64,000 nucleotides of DNA from Nocardia anocheti (GTDB lineage: Bacteria; Actinomycetota; Actinomycetes; Mycobacteriales; Mycobacteriaceae): positions 434,001-498,000 of the forward strand of contig NZ_JAQQFV010000002.1 of NCBI RefSeq assembly GCF_029675105.1. The letters are read 5' to 3'. The notes under the pieces were generated by a model. It did no database searches. It saw only the letters and a list, made by a program, of their open reading frames with translations, and was not told where the DNA came from. Positions 53,291-63,280 of the stretch are shown here, piece by piece. A program made the position numbers and the translations under genes. The number at the start of each line of letters is the position of its first letter. Position 1 is the first letter of the stretch.

Positions 53291-54343
53291 ATGAGCAAAG
53301 CCGCTGCCTACGCCCTGCCGTCCGCCGACGGGTCCTTCGAGAAGGTCACCATCGAGCGCCGTGAGCTCGGCCCCGACGACGTACTGATCGACATCAAGTT
53401 CGTGGGCATCTGCCACTCCGACATCCACACCGCCCGCGACGAGTGGGGCGGCACCAAATATCCGTGCGTGCCCGGCCACGAGATCGCGGGCATCGTCGCC
53501 GCCACCGGCTCGTCCGTGCGCAAGTACCAGGTCGGCGACCGGGTCGGCGTCGGCTGCCTGGTGAACTCGTGCGGCACCTGCGAGCCGTGTCTGGCGGGCG
53601 AGGAACAGTACTGCGCGCGCGGCGCGAGCTGGACCTACAACTCACCGGTCCCCGAGCAGACCCAGCCCGGCGGCTACACCCTCGGCGGCTACTCGACCCA
53701 GATCGTGGTCACCGAGAACTTCGTCGTCGCGATTCCCGAGGGCATCGACCTCGATGTCGCCGCGCCGCTGCTGTGCGCGGGCATCACGCTGTACTCCCCG
53801 CTCAAGCATTGGAACGCCGGGCCGGGCAAGAAGGTCGCGATCATCGGTATGGGCGGGCTCGGGCACGTCGGGGTGAAGATCGCGGCCGCGCTGGGCGCCG
53901 AGGTCACCGTGCTCAGCCAGTCGCTGCGCAAGCGCGACGACGGCCTGCGCATGGGCGCCACCCACTACTACGCGACCAGCGACAAGGAAACCTTCCGGCA
54001 GCTGCGCAACAGCTTCGACCTGATCATCAACACCGTCTCCGCCGACCTGCCCATCGACAACTACCTGCGCCTGCTCGCCCTCGACGGCAGCCTGGTCATC
54101 CTCGGCCTGCCCGAGAACCCGATGACCGTCCACGGCCGCAACCTCGCCGCCTACCGCCGCTCCCTGGCCGGTTCGATGATCGGCGGCATCGCCCAGACCC
54201 AGGAGATGCTCAACTTCTGCGCCTCCCACGGCATCGGCGCCGACATCGAACTGATCTCCGCCGACGAGATCGACTCGGCCTACGACCGCGTCATCGCCAG
54301 CGACGTGCAGTACCGCTTCGTCATCGACGTGGCGACCATCTGA
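53291..54343 (+). CDS. NAD(P)-dependent zinc alcohol dehydrogenase (CAD/AdhC type)
   Basis: A 350-residue medium-chain dehydrogenase. Catalytic zinc ligands in [16 protein letters not shown] (Cys) and PGHEIAG (His, Glu), structural zinc in [16 protein letters not shown], and nucleotide binding in [15 protein letters not shown]. The SQSLRKR end of strand 2 suggests NADP(H). Closest type: cinnamyl-alcohol-dehydrogenase-like broad aldehyde reductases, such as mycobacterial AdhC. Confidence 0.94.
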   Translation: MSKAAAYALPSADGSFEKVTIERRELGPDDVLIDIKFVGICHSDIHTARDEWGGTKYPCVPGHEIAGIVAATGSSVRKYQVGDRVGVGCLVNSCGTCEPCLAGEEQYCARGASWTYNSPVPEQTQPGGYTLGGYSTQIVVTENFVVAIPEGIDLDVAAPLLCAGITLYSPLKHWNAGPGKKVAIIGMGGLGHVGVKIAAALGAEVTVLSQSLRKRDDGLRMGATHYYATSDKETFRQLRNSFDLIINTVSADLPIDNYLRLLALDGSLVILGLPENPMTVHGRNLAAYRRSLAGSMIGGIAQTQEMLNFCASHGIGADIELISADEIDSAYDRVIASDVQYRFVIDVATI

Positions 54344-54517
54344 GTTTTTGGAGCGCTGGCGCGCTCGAGTCGCGGTCCCTAGGGGTCGCGGGGGCGGGGC
54401 CGGGTTTTGGCGGGATGCTGACGTGCTCGCAGTCGTTTGGTGGGCTGGGAGTGCGGTTAGTGGTCGATTGGCGTGCCGTGGGCTGGTCTCACGGCCTCTC
54501 GTCGGTACCGTGACGTC

Positions 54518-55702
54518 GTGGCTGCCGATGACGAATCGAAACCCGGGCCCGCGGCCGCCGAGCTGAGCGCGCTTCCGCCGAGTTGGTCGGTGCCGCGGCC
54601 GCCGCGTTGGTTGCCGCGCGCCCTGCTCTACGCGGTGCTCGCGGTGGCGGGGCTGATCGCGGCGTTCTGGATCCTGGGCAAGTTGCAGGGCCTGCTGACC
54701 GTGCTCATGGTCTCGCTGTTCCTGGCCTTCGCGATCGAGCCTGCGGTGAATTGGCTTGCCGCGCGCGGGGTTCGGCGCGGGGCGGGCACCGGCGCGGTCT
54801 TCCTGCTGCTGCTGGTGCTGATCGTGGCGTTCGTGTGGACGTTGGGCGCGCTGCTGGTCAACCAGGTGACCATGCTGGTGCAGAACGCGCCCGACTACGT
54901 GCAGGACATCGTCGACTGGATCAACTCCACCTTCAACCAGGACCTTTCCGGCGACGACCTGACCAATTACGCCTCGGAGTGGAGTTCCACGATCGAGAAG
55001 TACCTGGTCGGCATCGCCGGAAACGTCTGGGGCATCGGCACGGTCGCGATCGGCGCGCTGTTCCAACTGCTCGGCGTGCTGCTGTTCACCTTCTACTTCG
55101 CCGCCGACGGCCCGCGTTTCCGCAGCTGGGTGTGCTCGCTGCTGCCCCCGAAGCAGCAGAAGCACGTGCTGCGCGCCTGGGACATCGCGGTGGAGAAGAC
55201 CGGCGGCTACATCTACTCGCGCGCGCTACTGGCCCTGTGTTCGGCGGTCGCGCACTACATCGCCCTGCGAATCTTCGACGTGCCCTCGGCATTCGCGCTG
55301 GCGCTGTGGGTGGGTGTGGTCTCGCAGTTCATCCCGACCGTCGGCACCTACCTGGCGGGCGCGCTGCCGGTGCTGGTGGCCCTGGTGCACGATCCGATCA
55401 CCGCAGTCTGGATTCTGCTGTTCATCATCGCCTACCAGCAGTTCGAGAACTACGTGCTGCAACCGCGCATCACCGCGACCACCCTGGACATGCATCCGGC
55501 GGTGGCCTTCGGCGCTGTCATCGCCGGTGCCGCGTTACTAGGGCCGACCGGTGCGCTGCTGGCCATTCCGGTCACCGCGACGCTGCAGGGTTTCGCGGGC
55601 GCGTATGTGCGGCGCTACGAGGTCACCGAGGGGGCCGACGCGCCACCGGTCAAGAAGAAGAAACGCAAGACCCCGCCGCCCGCCGACACCACGGGCGAGT
55701 AG
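54518..55702 (+). CDS. AI-2E-family membrane transporter
   Basis: A 394-residue protein with seven to eight membrane helices: LQGLLTVLMVSLFLAFAIEPAVNWLAARGVRRG, a large central loop, GGYIYSRALLALCSAVAHYIAL, LWVGVVSQFIPTVGTYLAGALPVL and QQFENYVLQPRITATTLDMHPAVAF. The PERM/AI-2E family may export small molecules or exchange ions. A Lys-rich cytoplasmic tail ends the protein. GTG start at 54518 chosen from the first residues before the proline-rich N terminus. Confidence 0.88.
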   Translation: MAADDESKPGPAAAELSALPPSWSVPRPPRWLPRALLYAVLAVAGLIAAFWILGKLQGLLTVLMVSLFLAFAIEPAVNWLAARGVRRGAGTGAVFLLLLVLIVAFVWTLGALLVNQVTMLVQNAPDYVQDIVDWINSTFNQDLSGDDLTNYASEWSSTIEKYLVGIAGNVWGIGTVAIGALFQLLGVLLFTFYFAADGPRFRSWVCSLLPPKQQKHVLRAWDIAVEKTGGYIYSRALLALCSAVAHYIALRIFDVPSAFALALWVGVVSQFIPTVGTYLAGALPVLVALVHDPITAVWILLFIIAYQQFENYVLQPRITATTLDMHPAVAFGAVIAGAALLGPTGALLAIPVTATLQGFAGAYVRRYEVTEGADAPPVKKKKRKTPPPADTTGE

Positions 55703-55705
55703 CGC

Positions 55706-56443
55706 GTGGCCATCCTGCTCGGGCTGGTCTCGATGCTGTCGACGCTGTTCGGCGGTTTCGTCGCCATGCGTATCGGCGACCGCAAACACCTGGTGCTGGG
55801 TCTGGCCGCGGGCGTGATGCTCGGTCTGGTCGCCTTCGACCTGATCCCCGAGGCACTCGAGCAGTCCACCGGCGAGTTGGGTGGTGTGCCGGTGGTGCTC
55901 ATCGCGGCCGTCGTCGGTTTCCTCAGCCTGCACATCCTCGAACGCGCCGTCGCCATCCATCGCGGGCACGAGGACGAATTCGGTTCCCACCACCACGGCT
56001 TCGAGTCCGTCGGGCTGCTCGCCGCGGCGGGCCTGATCTTCCACAGCACCCTGGACGGTTTCGGCATCGGCATCGGCTACCAGGCGGGTGCCACCGTCGG
56101 CCTCTCGGTCGCCATCGCCGTCATCTGCCACGATTTCGCCGACGGCTTCAACACCTTCACCATCCCCACCCTCTACGGCAGCGCCCGCCGCCGCGCCCTC
56201 ACCCTGCTCGGTCTCGACGCCATCGCCCCCGTCGTCGGCGCCATCCTGGGCACCCTCATCCCCGTCCCCGACCAGTTCATCGGCCTCTACCTCGGCTACT
56301 TCGCGGGCTTCCTGCTCTACCTCGCCACCGCCGACATCCTCCCCGAAGCCCACGCCGACCACCCCTCCCGCCTCACCCTCCTGCTCACCGTCCTCGGCGT
56401 CATCGCCATGTTCGCCGTAGCCTCCCTGAGCCACACCCACTGA
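55706..56443 (+). CDS. ZIP-family metal permease
   Basis: A 245-residue, eight-helix metal transporter. The metal-site helices read LIFHSTLDGFGIGIGYQ and VICHDFADGFNTF, where Asp replaces the usual Glu of HxxEG; GHEDEFGSHHHGF is the variable His-rich loop. Probably imports or exports zinc or iron. GTG start three bases after the AI-2E stop, so the two form an operon. Confidence 0.9.
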   Translation: MAILLGLVSMLSTLFGGFVAMRIGDRKHLVLGLAAGVMLGLVAFDLIPEALEQSTGELGGVPVVLIAAVVGFLSLHILERAVAIHRGHEDEFGSHHHGFESVGLLAAAGLIFHSTLDGFGIGIGYQAGATVGLSVAIAVICHDFADGFNTFTIPTLYGSARRRALTLLGLDAIAPVVGAILGTLIPVPDQFIGLYLGYFAGFLLYLATADILPEAHADHPSRLTLLLTVLGVIAMFAVASLSHTH

Positions 56444-56451
56444 CACGAAAA

Positions 56452-56477
56452 GGGACGCACCGAACCCGGTGCGTCCC
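56452..56477. terminator. Bidirectional terminator between ZIP gene and metE
   Basis: A perfect 11-bp stem (GGGACGCACCG with CGGTGCGTCCC) and four-base loop. On the minus strand it is followed by UUUU, so it serves metE well. Confidence 0.8.
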
Positions 56478-56494
56478 TTCCCGATTCATCCGTG

Positions 56495-58816
56495 CTACTG
56501 CGCGGCGGCCTCCGCCTCGGCGGCCAGCGCCCGGCGGCGCACGCGGCGCGCGGCGGCGACCATATTGCGCAGCGAGGGCTCGAGCTGCCAGTAGTGGCGG
56601 GTCTTCAGACCACCATCGGGGTTGGCCCAGAGGCGTTGCGGGGTCACCGCTTTCGCGGCCTGGGTGAGGAGTTCGTCGAGCTCGTCGATGTCGGGGATGC
56701 GGGCCGAGCGGCTCTCGTAGACGCCGGGGCCCACACCGTGGCTGAGGCCGTGGCCGGTGGACAGGTCCTCGGTGAGGGCCTGCATGACCCACTCGATCGA
56801 GCGGGTGGCCACGATCGCGGTGACATCGGCGTCGAGCTGTTCGATCGCGTCGACCACGTCGGTGCGCCCGGAATAGCCGATGTGGGTGTGGATCTGGGTA
56901 TCGGCCCGCACGCCGGAGGTGGCCAGTTTGAAGGCGCCGACCGCCCAGCGCAGGTACTCCTCGCGGCCGCGGGGGCGCGCGGGCAGCAACTCGCGGATGG
57001 CGGGCTCGTCGACCTGGATGATGGCGATGCCCGCCCGTTCCAGATCCACCACCTCGTCGCGAATGGCCAGCGCCACCTGGTCGGCCGTCTCGTAGAGCGG
57101 CTGGTCTTGGCGCACGAACGAGCGCGCCAGCATGGTGACCGGCCCGGTGACCATGCCCTTGACCGGCTTGTCGGTCAGCGACTGCGCGTAGGTGGTCCAC
57201 TCCACCGACATCGGCGCGGGCCGCGCGACATCGCCGTAGACGATCGGCGGCCGCACGCACCGCGAGCCGTACACCTGCACCCAGCCGAAGCGGGTGGTGG
57301 CGAAGCCGTCGAGCTGCTCGGCGAAGTACTGGATCATGTCGTTGCGTTCGTGCTCACCGTGCACGAACACGTCCAGGCCGATGTCCTCCTGCAGCCGGAT
57401 CGTCGCCTCGATCTCGGCCTCGACCTGCTTGCGGTAGTCCTGCTCGGACAGCCGTCCCGAGGCCACCTCGTAGCGCGCCTGCCGCAGCTTGCCGCTCTGC
57501 GGGAACGAACCCAGCGTGGTGGCGGGCACCACCGGCAGATTCAGCCGTTCCTGCTGCGCGGCGCGACGCACCGCGTACGGTTCGCGCTCGCGCATCTGCG
57601 GCGTGATCGCGTACACCCGCTGGCGCACCGCGTGCTTCTGCTTGAAGTGCACCTCGGTGGGCCTCTTGCGCCACTTCTCCGAGGGGCCCTCGGTGAGCGC
57701 CTTGGCCAGCGAGACCACCTCGCCCACCTTCTGCTTGGCGAAGGCGAGCCGGTCGGCCACATTGCCCTCGATGTCGTACTCGGCGAGCACGTCGTAGGGC
57801 ACGTGCAGCAGCGTGGTGCCGGTGGAGACCACCAGATCGGGGCACACCTCGGCGATCGCGTTGAGGTAGTTCAGCGTCACGTAACGATCCGCGCGCCAGA
57901 CATTGGTCCCGCTGATGACACCGGCGTAGATCCGCTTGCGCTTGATGCCCGGGATCGCGGCCAGTTCCTCCGGCGTCATCCGGTAGGAGGCCAGGTCCAG
58001 CCCGATCGCCTCGACATTGCTGGCGGCCAGGATGCGCAGCGCCTCACCGAAATCGCCGTACTGCCCGGTGACCAGGATGCGCGGACGCAGCGGCGCCTTG
58101 GCCAGCCGCTGGTAGGCGCGCTCGAAGGCGGCCAGCTCGGCCGCCGAGCGCTCGCCGGTGAAGCACGGTTCGTCGAGCTGCACACAGGTCGACCCGCGCT
58201 TGGCCAGCAGCTCGAACAGCTGCTCGTAGAACGGCAGCAGCTTGTCCAGCAGGCTCAACGTGTCGAACTCGGCCTCGCCGGGCACGTGCCCCGCCTTCGA
58301 CAGCAGCAGCAGCGACACCGGCCCCAGCACCACCGGACGCAGCTCGATCCCGCGCGCGATGGCCCGGTCCCACTCGTCGAGCAGGGCCTCGGGATGCAGC
58401 GAGAACGTGGTGTCGGCGTCGAGCTCGGGCTGACGGTAGTGGTAGTTGGTGCCGAAGAAACGCACCAGCTCGAGCGGCGGCAGATCCGGATTGCCGCGTG
58501 CCATCAGGAAGTAGAAGTCCAGCGGGTGCAGACCCTGCTGGTGCTCCTTGAAGCGCGAGGGCACCGCGCCGAAGAGCAGCGCGTTGTCGAGGACGTGGTC
58601 GTAGAAGGAGAAGGTGTTGCCCGGAACCTGGGTCAGGCCGGTCGCGGCCAGCTCGTCGAACTGCCGCTGCTGGATGTCGCGACCCACCGCGAGCAGTTCC
58701 TCGCGCTCGAGCGATCCGCGCCAGTACTCCTCGAGGGCACGCTTGAGCTCGCGGTGCGGACCGATCCTCGGGTAACCGAGAACGCTCGACCCGAATCCAT
58801 CGGTGACGTTGACCAT
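56495..58816 (-). CDS. metE: Cobalamin-independent methionine synthase
   Basis: Transfers methyl from methyl-THF-polyglutamate to homocysteine. The 773-residue protein has the N-terminal repeat domain (SVLGYPRIGPHRELKRALEEYW, the folate site) and the C-terminal barrel with TTLGSFPQSGKLR, VHGEHERNDMIQYFAEQLDG, the QVDEPAIRELLP segment, and the zinc ligands HTHIGYS and late Cys region truncated to the usual WANPDGGLKTRHY. AAGGGAG lies upstream of the ATG. Confidence 0.96.
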   Translation of the reverse strand: MVNVTDGFGSSVLGYPRIGPHRELKRALEEYWRGSLEREELLAVGRDIQQRQFDELAATGLTQVPGNTFSFYDHVLDNALLFGAVPSRFKEHQQGLHPLDFYFLMARGNPDLPPLELVRFFGTNYHYRQPELDADTTFSLHPEALLDEWDRAIARGIELRPVVLGPVSLLLLSKAGHVPGEAEFDTLSLLDKLLPFYEQLFELLAKRGSTCVQLDEPCFTGERSAAELAAFERAYQRLAKAPLRPRILVTGQYGDFGEALRILAASNVEAIGLDLASYRMTPEELAAIPGIKRKRIYAGVISGTNVWRADRYVTLNYLNAIAEVCPDLVVSTGTTLLHVPYDVLAEYDIEGNVADRLAFAKQKVGEVVSLAKALTEGPSEKWRKRPTEVHFKQKHAVRQRVYAITPQMREREPYAVRRAAQQERLNLPVVPATTLGSFPQSGKLRQARYEVASGRLSEQDYRKQVEAEIEATIRLQEDIGLDVFVHGEHERNDMIQYFAEQLDGFATTRFGWVQVYGSRCVRPPIVYGDVARPAPMSVEWTTYAQSLTDKPVKGMVTGPVTMLARSFVRQDQPLYETADQVALAIRDEVVDLERAGIAIIQVDEPAIRELLPARPRGREEYLRWAVGAFKLATSGVRADTQIHTHIGYSGRTDVVDAIEQLDADVTAIVATRSIEWVMQALTEDLSTGHGLSHGVGPGVYESRSARIPDIDELDELLTQAAKAVTPQRLWANPDGGLKTRHYWQLEPSLRNMVAAARRVRRRALAAEAEAAAQ

Positions 58817-58895
58817 GACCGGGATACTCCCTTTCGATCACCTGCGCGGGCGACCAGGGCGACCCGGTCCCGCGCGTTGCTGCGCTCGACATAGC

Positions 58896-58920
58896 GCCGG
58901 ACCGCGCGAGCGCGTCCGGC
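58896..58920 (-). other. GC-rich hairpin in the metE leader
   Basis: GCCGGAC and GTCCGGC pair around an inner GCGCG/CGCG stem, about 80 bases before metE. It could be an attenuator or just local structure. I found no B12-riboswitch core motif here. Confidence 0.35.
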
Positions 58921-58989
58921 TTACTGCAGCTTAGGCCGCGAGCACGGCCCTTCGCCGTTCCCCCTGCAAACACCCCGGAAAAGGCCGAA

Positions 58990-59026
58990 GGCCACCGTCA
59001 TCGCGTAGTGGGTGATGACGGTGGCC
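58990..59026 (-). terminator. Terminator after fadB2
   Basis: A 13-bp stem (GGCCACCGTCATC with GATGACGGTGGCC) and 11-base loop, 14 bases past the fadB2 stop, with U-rich bases following on the minus strand. Confidence 0.75.
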
Positions 59027-59040
59027 TCCGGTGAGCAAAC

Positions 59041-59907
59041 CTAGTTGCCGTACTGGTAGAAACCGGCGCCTGTCTTCTTGCCCAGCAGACCTGCCTCGAC
59101 CATGCGCATGAGCAGCGGCGGAGCGGAGTACAGCGGCTCCTTGAACTCGGCGTACATCGAGTCCGCGATCGACTTCACGGTGTCCAGACCGACCAGGTCG
59201 GTCAGCGCCAGCGGGCCCATCGGGTGGGCACAGCCGAGCACCATGGCCTTGTCGACGTCTTCCTTGGTCGCGAAGCCCGACTCGACCATGCGGATGGCCG
59301 AGAGCAGGTACGGCACCAGCAGCGCGTTGACCACGAAGCCGGAGCGGTCGGCCGAACGCACGACCTGCTTGCCCAGGATGTCGGCGGCGAACGCCTCGGC
59401 GCGCTTGGCGACGGGCTCGCTGGTCTTGAGCGTGGTGACCAGCTCGACCAGCGGCAGCACCGGCACCGGGTTGAAGAAGTGCAGGCCCACCACGCGCTCG
59501 GGGTTGGCGGTGGCCACGGCGATCTTCATGATCGGGATGGAGGAGGTGTTGGAGGCGAGCACGGCGTCGGGGTCGGTGACCACCTTGTCCAGCTCGGCGA
59601 AGATGGCCGTCTTGACCTCTTCGTTCTCGACAACGGCCTCCACGACCAGCTGCCGGTCGGCGAAATCGCCCAGGTCGGAGGTGAAGCGCAGCCGCCAGGC
59701 CGCCTGCTCCCGCTCGCGCTCGGTGATCTTGCCGCTGCTCACGCCACGATCCAGCGAGCGCAGGATGCGCGCGCGGCCCGCCGCGGCGAGTTCACGACTG
59801 GTCTCGTAGACGAGGACGTCGACGTGCGCGCGTGCGCACACTTCCGCGATGCCCGCGCCCATCTGTCCGGCGCCGATGATCCCGACGCGCTGAATCTTCT
59901 CGCTCAC
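59041..59907 (-). CDS. fadB2: 3-hydroxybutyryl-CoA dehydrogenase FadB2
   Basis: Oxidises 3-hydroxyacyl-CoA with NAD. Rossmann motif RVGIIGAGQMGAGIAEVCA, LASNTSSIPIMKIA (catalytic Ser/Asn), VGLHFFNPVPVLPLVELV (catalytic His) and SGFVVNALLVPYLLSAIRMVE. Start taken at GTG 59907, with AGGAG seven bases upstream and a fit to mycobacterial FadB2 length; an ATG at 59955 lies nine bases after TATAAC and may be a leaderless start. It is downstream of icl, as in M. tuberculosis (Rv0467-Rv0468). Confidence 0.93.
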   Translation of the reverse strand: MSEKIQRVGIIGAGQMGAGIAEVCARAHVDVLVYETSRELAAAGRARILRSLDRGVSSGKITEREREQAAWRLRFTSDLGDFADRQLVVEAVVENEEVKTAIFAELDKVVTDPDAVLASNTSSIPIMKIAVATANPERVVGLHFFNPVPVLPLVELVTTLKTSEPVAKRAEAFAADILGKQVVRSADRSGFVVNALLVPYLLSAIRMVESGFATKEDVDKAMVLGCAHPMGPLALTDLVGLDTVKSIADSMYAEFKEPLYSAPPLLMRMVEAGLLGKKTGAGFYQYGN

Positions 59908-59975
59908 GTCCCGCTCCTGCTGTGTGTCTGGGTCTGGGGTGGCTGGGGTGGTCATAGCGACCAAGTTATAGGGAT

Positions 59976-60011
59976 GCCCTCCCACGCCGGGGCTGTTCGG
60001 CGTGGGAGGGC
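59976..60011 (-). terminator. Strong hairpin between icl and fadB2
   Basis: A perfect 14-bp stem (GCCCTCCCACGCCG with CGGCGTGGGAGGGC) and eight-base loop after the icl gene. Confidence 0.75.
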
Positions 60012-60068
60012 GTACACCCCTACCGGAGTAGAGGAAAGGTGTTGCCGGTCAAAGCAACCCCGAGGGGA

Positions 60069-61358
60069 TCAGTGGAACTGACCCTCTTCGGTGGAGCCCT
60101 TCAGGGCGGCCGTCGAGGTGTTGGGGTCGACGGTGGTGGCGATGGTGTCGAAGTACCCGGCACCGACCTCACGCTGGTGCTTGATGGCGGTGAAGCCACG
60201 CTCGGCGGCGGCCTTGAACTCGCGCTCCTGCAGGTCGACGAACGCGGTCATGCCCTCGCGAGCGTAGCCGTGCGCCAGGTCGAACATGCCGTAGTTCAGC
60301 GAGTGGAAACCGGCCAGGGTGATGAACTGGAACTTGAAGCCCATCGCGCCGAGCTCACGCTGGAACTTCGCGATGGTCGCGTCGTCCAGGTGCGCCTTCC
60401 AGTTGAACGAAGGCGAGCAGTTGTAGGCCAGCAGCTGGTCCGGGAACTCGCCGCGGACGGCCTCGGCGAACTTGCGCGCGACCTCGAGGTCCGGCACACC
60501 GGTCTCCATCCAGATGAGGTCGGAGTACGGGGCGTAGGCCTTGGCACGCGCGATGCAGGGCTCGATGCCGTTCTTCACACCGAAGAAGCCCTCGGCGGTA
60601 CGGGTGCCGTCCAGGAACTCACGGTCGCGCTCGTCCACATCGGTGGTGAGCAGGGTGGCGGCCTCGGCGTCGGTGCGGGCGATGATGACCGACGGCACAC
60701 CGGCGACGTCGGCGGCCAGGCGCGCGGAGGTCAGGGTGCGGATGTGCTGCTGGGTGGGGATCAGCACCTTGCCACCGAGGTGGCCACACTTCTTCTCCGA
60801 GGCCAGCTGGTCCTCCCAGTGGACACCGGCGGCACCAGCGGCGATCATCGCCTTCTGCAGCTCGTAGGCGTTCAGCGCGCCACCGAAACCGGCCTCGGCG
60901 TCGGCCACGATCGGGGCCAGCCAGTTGGCGACCGAGGTGTCACCCTCGACCTTGGAGATCTCGTCGGCGCGCAGCAGCGCGTTGTTGATGCGACGGACCA
61001 CCGACGGGACCGAGTTCGCCGGGTACAGCGACTGGTCGGGGTAGGTGTGGCCGGACAGGTTCGCGTCACCGGCGACCTGCCAGCCCGACAGGTAGATGGC
61101 CTTCAGACCGGCGCGGACCTGCTGCACGGCCTGGTTGCCGGTGAGGGCACCGAGGGAGTTGATGTAGTCCTCGTTGTTGACGAGGTCCCAGAGGATCTCG
61201 GCACCACGACGGGCGAGGGTGTGCTCCTCGACGACGTTGCCCTGCAGGGCGACGACCTGCTCGGCGGTGTAGTTGCGGGTGATGCCCTTCCAACGGGGGT
61301 TGGTGTCCCAGTCGTTCTGGATCTCCGCGGCGGTCTTCGGGGTGCCGACAGTCGACAT
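60069..61358 (-). CDS. aceA: Isocitrate lyase
   Basis: Splits isocitrate to succinate and glyoxylate in the glyoxylate shunt; needed for growth on fatty acids and acetate. The 429-residue length is normal for the ICL1 class. The catalytic loop is HLEDQ-type [19 protein letters not shown] with the active Cys in [24 protein letters not shown] and [10 protein letters not shown] are substrate and metal sites. Start ATG at 61358. The gene order with fadB2 fits fatty-acid use. Confidence 0.97.
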   Translation of the reverse strand: MSTVGTPKTAAEIQNDWDTNPRWKGITRNYTAEQVVALQGNVVEEHTLARRGAEILWDLVNNEDYINSLGALTGNQAVQQVRAGLKAIYLSGWQVAGDANLSGHTYPDQSLYPANSVPSVVRRINNALLRADEISKVEGDTSVANWLAPIVADAEAGFGGALNAYELQKAMIAAGAAGVHWEDQLASEKKCGHLGGKVLIPTQQHIRTLTSARLAADVAGVPSVIIARTDAEAATLLTTDVDERDREFLDGTRTAEGFFGVKNGIEPCIARAKAYAPYSDLIWMETGVPDLEVARKFAEAVRGEFPDQLLAYNCSPSFNWKAHLDDATIAKFQRELGAMGFKFQFITLAGFHSLNYGMFDLAHGYAREGMTAFVDLQEREFKAAAERGFTAIKHQREVGAGYFDTIATTVDPNTSTAALKGSTEEGQFH

Positions 61359-61829
61359 CTCTGACTCCACTTCCTCGGTGTGGTCGGTGCTCCGGCAGCG
61401 CGGGCCCGGGTGAATCAACCGGCGGCGGAAGGCTTTCGGTTGCACGGGTCGTACTGCTGGAGCAATTTGCAGGCTTGCTAGGGCTACCTAGGGCCTGAGG
61501 GGTGTACTTCCACACGATGGCACACCGAGAAATAGCCGTCTACCTGTTGCTTATGTGAATCTCAGCTAGGTTTGCCGTCGCGTTTGCTAACTTTGCGAAA
61601 TTTGCAGGCGGATTGCAAGCATCGGGCCTACCGACGGGTAGTGCTGACCTGGAGTTTTAGCATAACGCTTGTACTGTTAGCGATCTTCGGCCGGGCGGGC
61701 CCCGATACACCCCAGCCTCGCACTCTGTGAGTTGATTCACACACCACGCCGGGCCTCAGCGCTGTGCGTGTCGTCACTGGATCGTGGGTTCGGGCAAGAT
61801 CGTGCTGCCGGTACGAGGAAATGAGGATC
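61359..61829. promoter_or_regulatory. icl control region with repeated TTTGC motifs
   Basis: About 470 bp without a supported gene, between the divergent icl and lipase genes and clearly more AT-rich than the window average. AATTTGCAGGC occurs twice (61464-61474 and 61599-61609); around 61581-61605 are TTTGCTAACTTTGCGAAAT, close to the RamB-type motif AACTTTGCAAA known from corynebacterial glyoxylate genes, and ATTGCAAGCA at 61612-61621. TAGCATAACGCTTG and TGTTAGC follow near 61658-61681. Likely binds a regulator of the glyoxylate shunt. Confidence 0.5.
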
Positions 61830-62969
61830 ATGCGCAAGTCGGGAATCGTGGCATTGGCGGCACTGGCGACGCTGAGTGTGTTGCCGCAGACGACGGCGGG
61901 CGCGCAGCCCGACGCCGCCGCGGGCGGGGTCGTCGGCACCGAGGCACTCACGGCGGCGGCCACGCTGCCCGGCTCGGTGGACGCCGAGCGACTGCTCTAC
62001 CGCTCCACCACCGCGGGCGAGGTCCCGGTGACCACGAGCGCGGCCGTCTACTTCCCGCCCGGTCCCGCGCCCGAGGGCGGCTGGCCGGTCATCGCGTGGG
62101 CGCACGGCACCGTCGGCCTCGGGGACGACTGCGCCTACAGCGTCGCGGGCCCGGCGGCGGTCGAGCGCGACTGGGCCTATCTGGGCACCTGGTTGGCGCA
62201 GGGCTACGCGATCGTGGCGGCCGACTACGCGGGCCTGGGCGGCCCCGGCGAGCACCCGTACCTCAACGGCGTGGTCGAGGCCCACAATGTGGTCGACGCC
62301 GTGCGCGCGGCGACCTCCCACTACCCCACGCTGTCGAACCGGTGGGCCGTGGTCGGCCAGTCCCAGGGTGGCGGCGCCGCGGTGTTCACCGCCCGGCACG
62401 CCACCGAATTCGGCGGCCCCGCCCTCGACTACCGCGGCGCCGTGGGCACCGGCGTGCCCGCCTACATCGAGGACATCGTCGGGCTCGTCGGCCCCGGCGT
62501 CCCCCCGATCGCGCTGAGCTCGCACCTGACCGCCTACGTGCTCTACATCCTCAACGGCCTGCGCACCACCTACCCCGACCTCGGTATCGATGCCCTGCTC
62601 ACCGACGCGGGCCGCGCCTGGGTCGACCGCGCCGAGTCCGCCTGCATCGGCCCCCTCGGTGACGAACTCGCCGCCGCGAAGCCCGCCGTCGGCGACCTGT
62701 TCGCCCGCCCCCTGGCGAGCATCCCCGACATCCACGGCGTGCTCACCCGCTACATGGGCCTGCCCGAGTCCGGTTTCGACCGCCCACTGTTCCTGGGCCA
62801 GGGCCTGCGCGACACCGACGTCGTCACCCCCGAGACCCTGCGCTACGCGGCGGTGCTCGAGGCCAATGGTGAGCCGGTCACCGTGCGCACCTACCCCACC
62901 GATCACAACGACACCGTCAACGCGTCGCTGCCGGACTCCCTGCCCTTCGTCCGCGACCTGTTCCGCTGA
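61830..62969 (+). CDS. Secreted lipase/alpha-beta hydrolase (LIP family)
   Basis: A 379-residue exported hydrolase: signal peptide MRKSGIVALAALATLSVLPQTTAGAQP, oxyanion region VIAWAHGTVGLGDDCAYS, nucleophile elbow VVGQSQGGGAAVF (Ser in GQSQG), and a late Asp and His in QGLRDTDVVTP and TYPTDHNDTV. Start ATG at 61830 with GAGGA upstream. Beside isocitrate lyase it fits extracellular lipid use. Confidence 0.88.
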   Translation: MRKSGIVALAALATLSVLPQTTAGAQPDAAAGGVVGTEALTAAATLPGSVDAERLLYRSTTAGEVPVTTSAAVYFPPGPAPEGGWPVIAWAHGTVGLGDDCAYSVAGPAAVERDWAYLGTWLAQGYAIVAADYAGLGGPGEHPYLNGVVEAHNVVDAVRAATSHYPTLSNRWAVVGQSQGGGAAVFTARHATEFGGPALDYRGAVGTGVPAYIEDIVGLVGPGVPPIALSSHLTAYVLYILNGLRTTYPDLGIDALLTDAGRAWVDRAESACIGPLGDELAAAKPAVGDLFARPLASIPDIHGVLTRYMGLPESGFDRPLFLGQGLRDTDVVTPETLRYAAVLEANGEPVTVRTYPTDHNDTVNASLPDSLPFVRDLFR

Positions 62970-62971
62970 GC

Positions 62972-63280
62972 GTGCGTACAGTCGCCACGGTGAGAATCCT
63001 TGCCTCCGTTGCCCTCGCCTCGTTCGCGCTCCTGCTGACCCCGGCCCTGGCCCAGGCCGATCCGCCGCCGCCGATCTTCTCCCAGGAGGAGGAGTGCGCG
63101 GCCACCCGCAGCCTGGTCGACAATGTCCGCGCCACGAATCCGGAGGCGACGCCGGAGCAGATCGCGGACGCGTTCGTGAACTACCTGGACTCGATGGGCG
63201 CCTACACCCGCGTCCCGCAGGCCAAGGAGAACGACCGCCAGGTCACCCTGAGCAACATCGAACGCTGCGGCCTGGCCTAG
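62972..63280 (+). CDS. Small secreted protein
   Basis: A 102-residue protein with a signal peptide (RILASVALASFALLLTPALAQA) and a short mature domain with two cysteines (EEECAATRS and IERCGLA) that could form a disulfide. No family recognised with confidence. GTG start at 62972, or GTG at 62990, which would give a tighter signal peptide. It follows the lipase by two bases and may be its partner. Confidence 0.7.
   Translation: MRTVATVRILASVALASFALLLTPALAQADPPPPIFSQEEECAATRSLVDNVRATNPEATPEQIADAFVNYLDSMGAYTRVPQAKENDRQVTLSNIERCGLA

Noticed and set aside
56492..58894. An 800-residue plus-strand frame
   Set aside because: Antisense to metE, whose motifs are complete.
58817..59040. B12 riboswitch upstream of metE
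   Set aside because: I looked for the conserved cobalamin-box core on the minus strand and did not find it; only a GC-rich hairpin is present.
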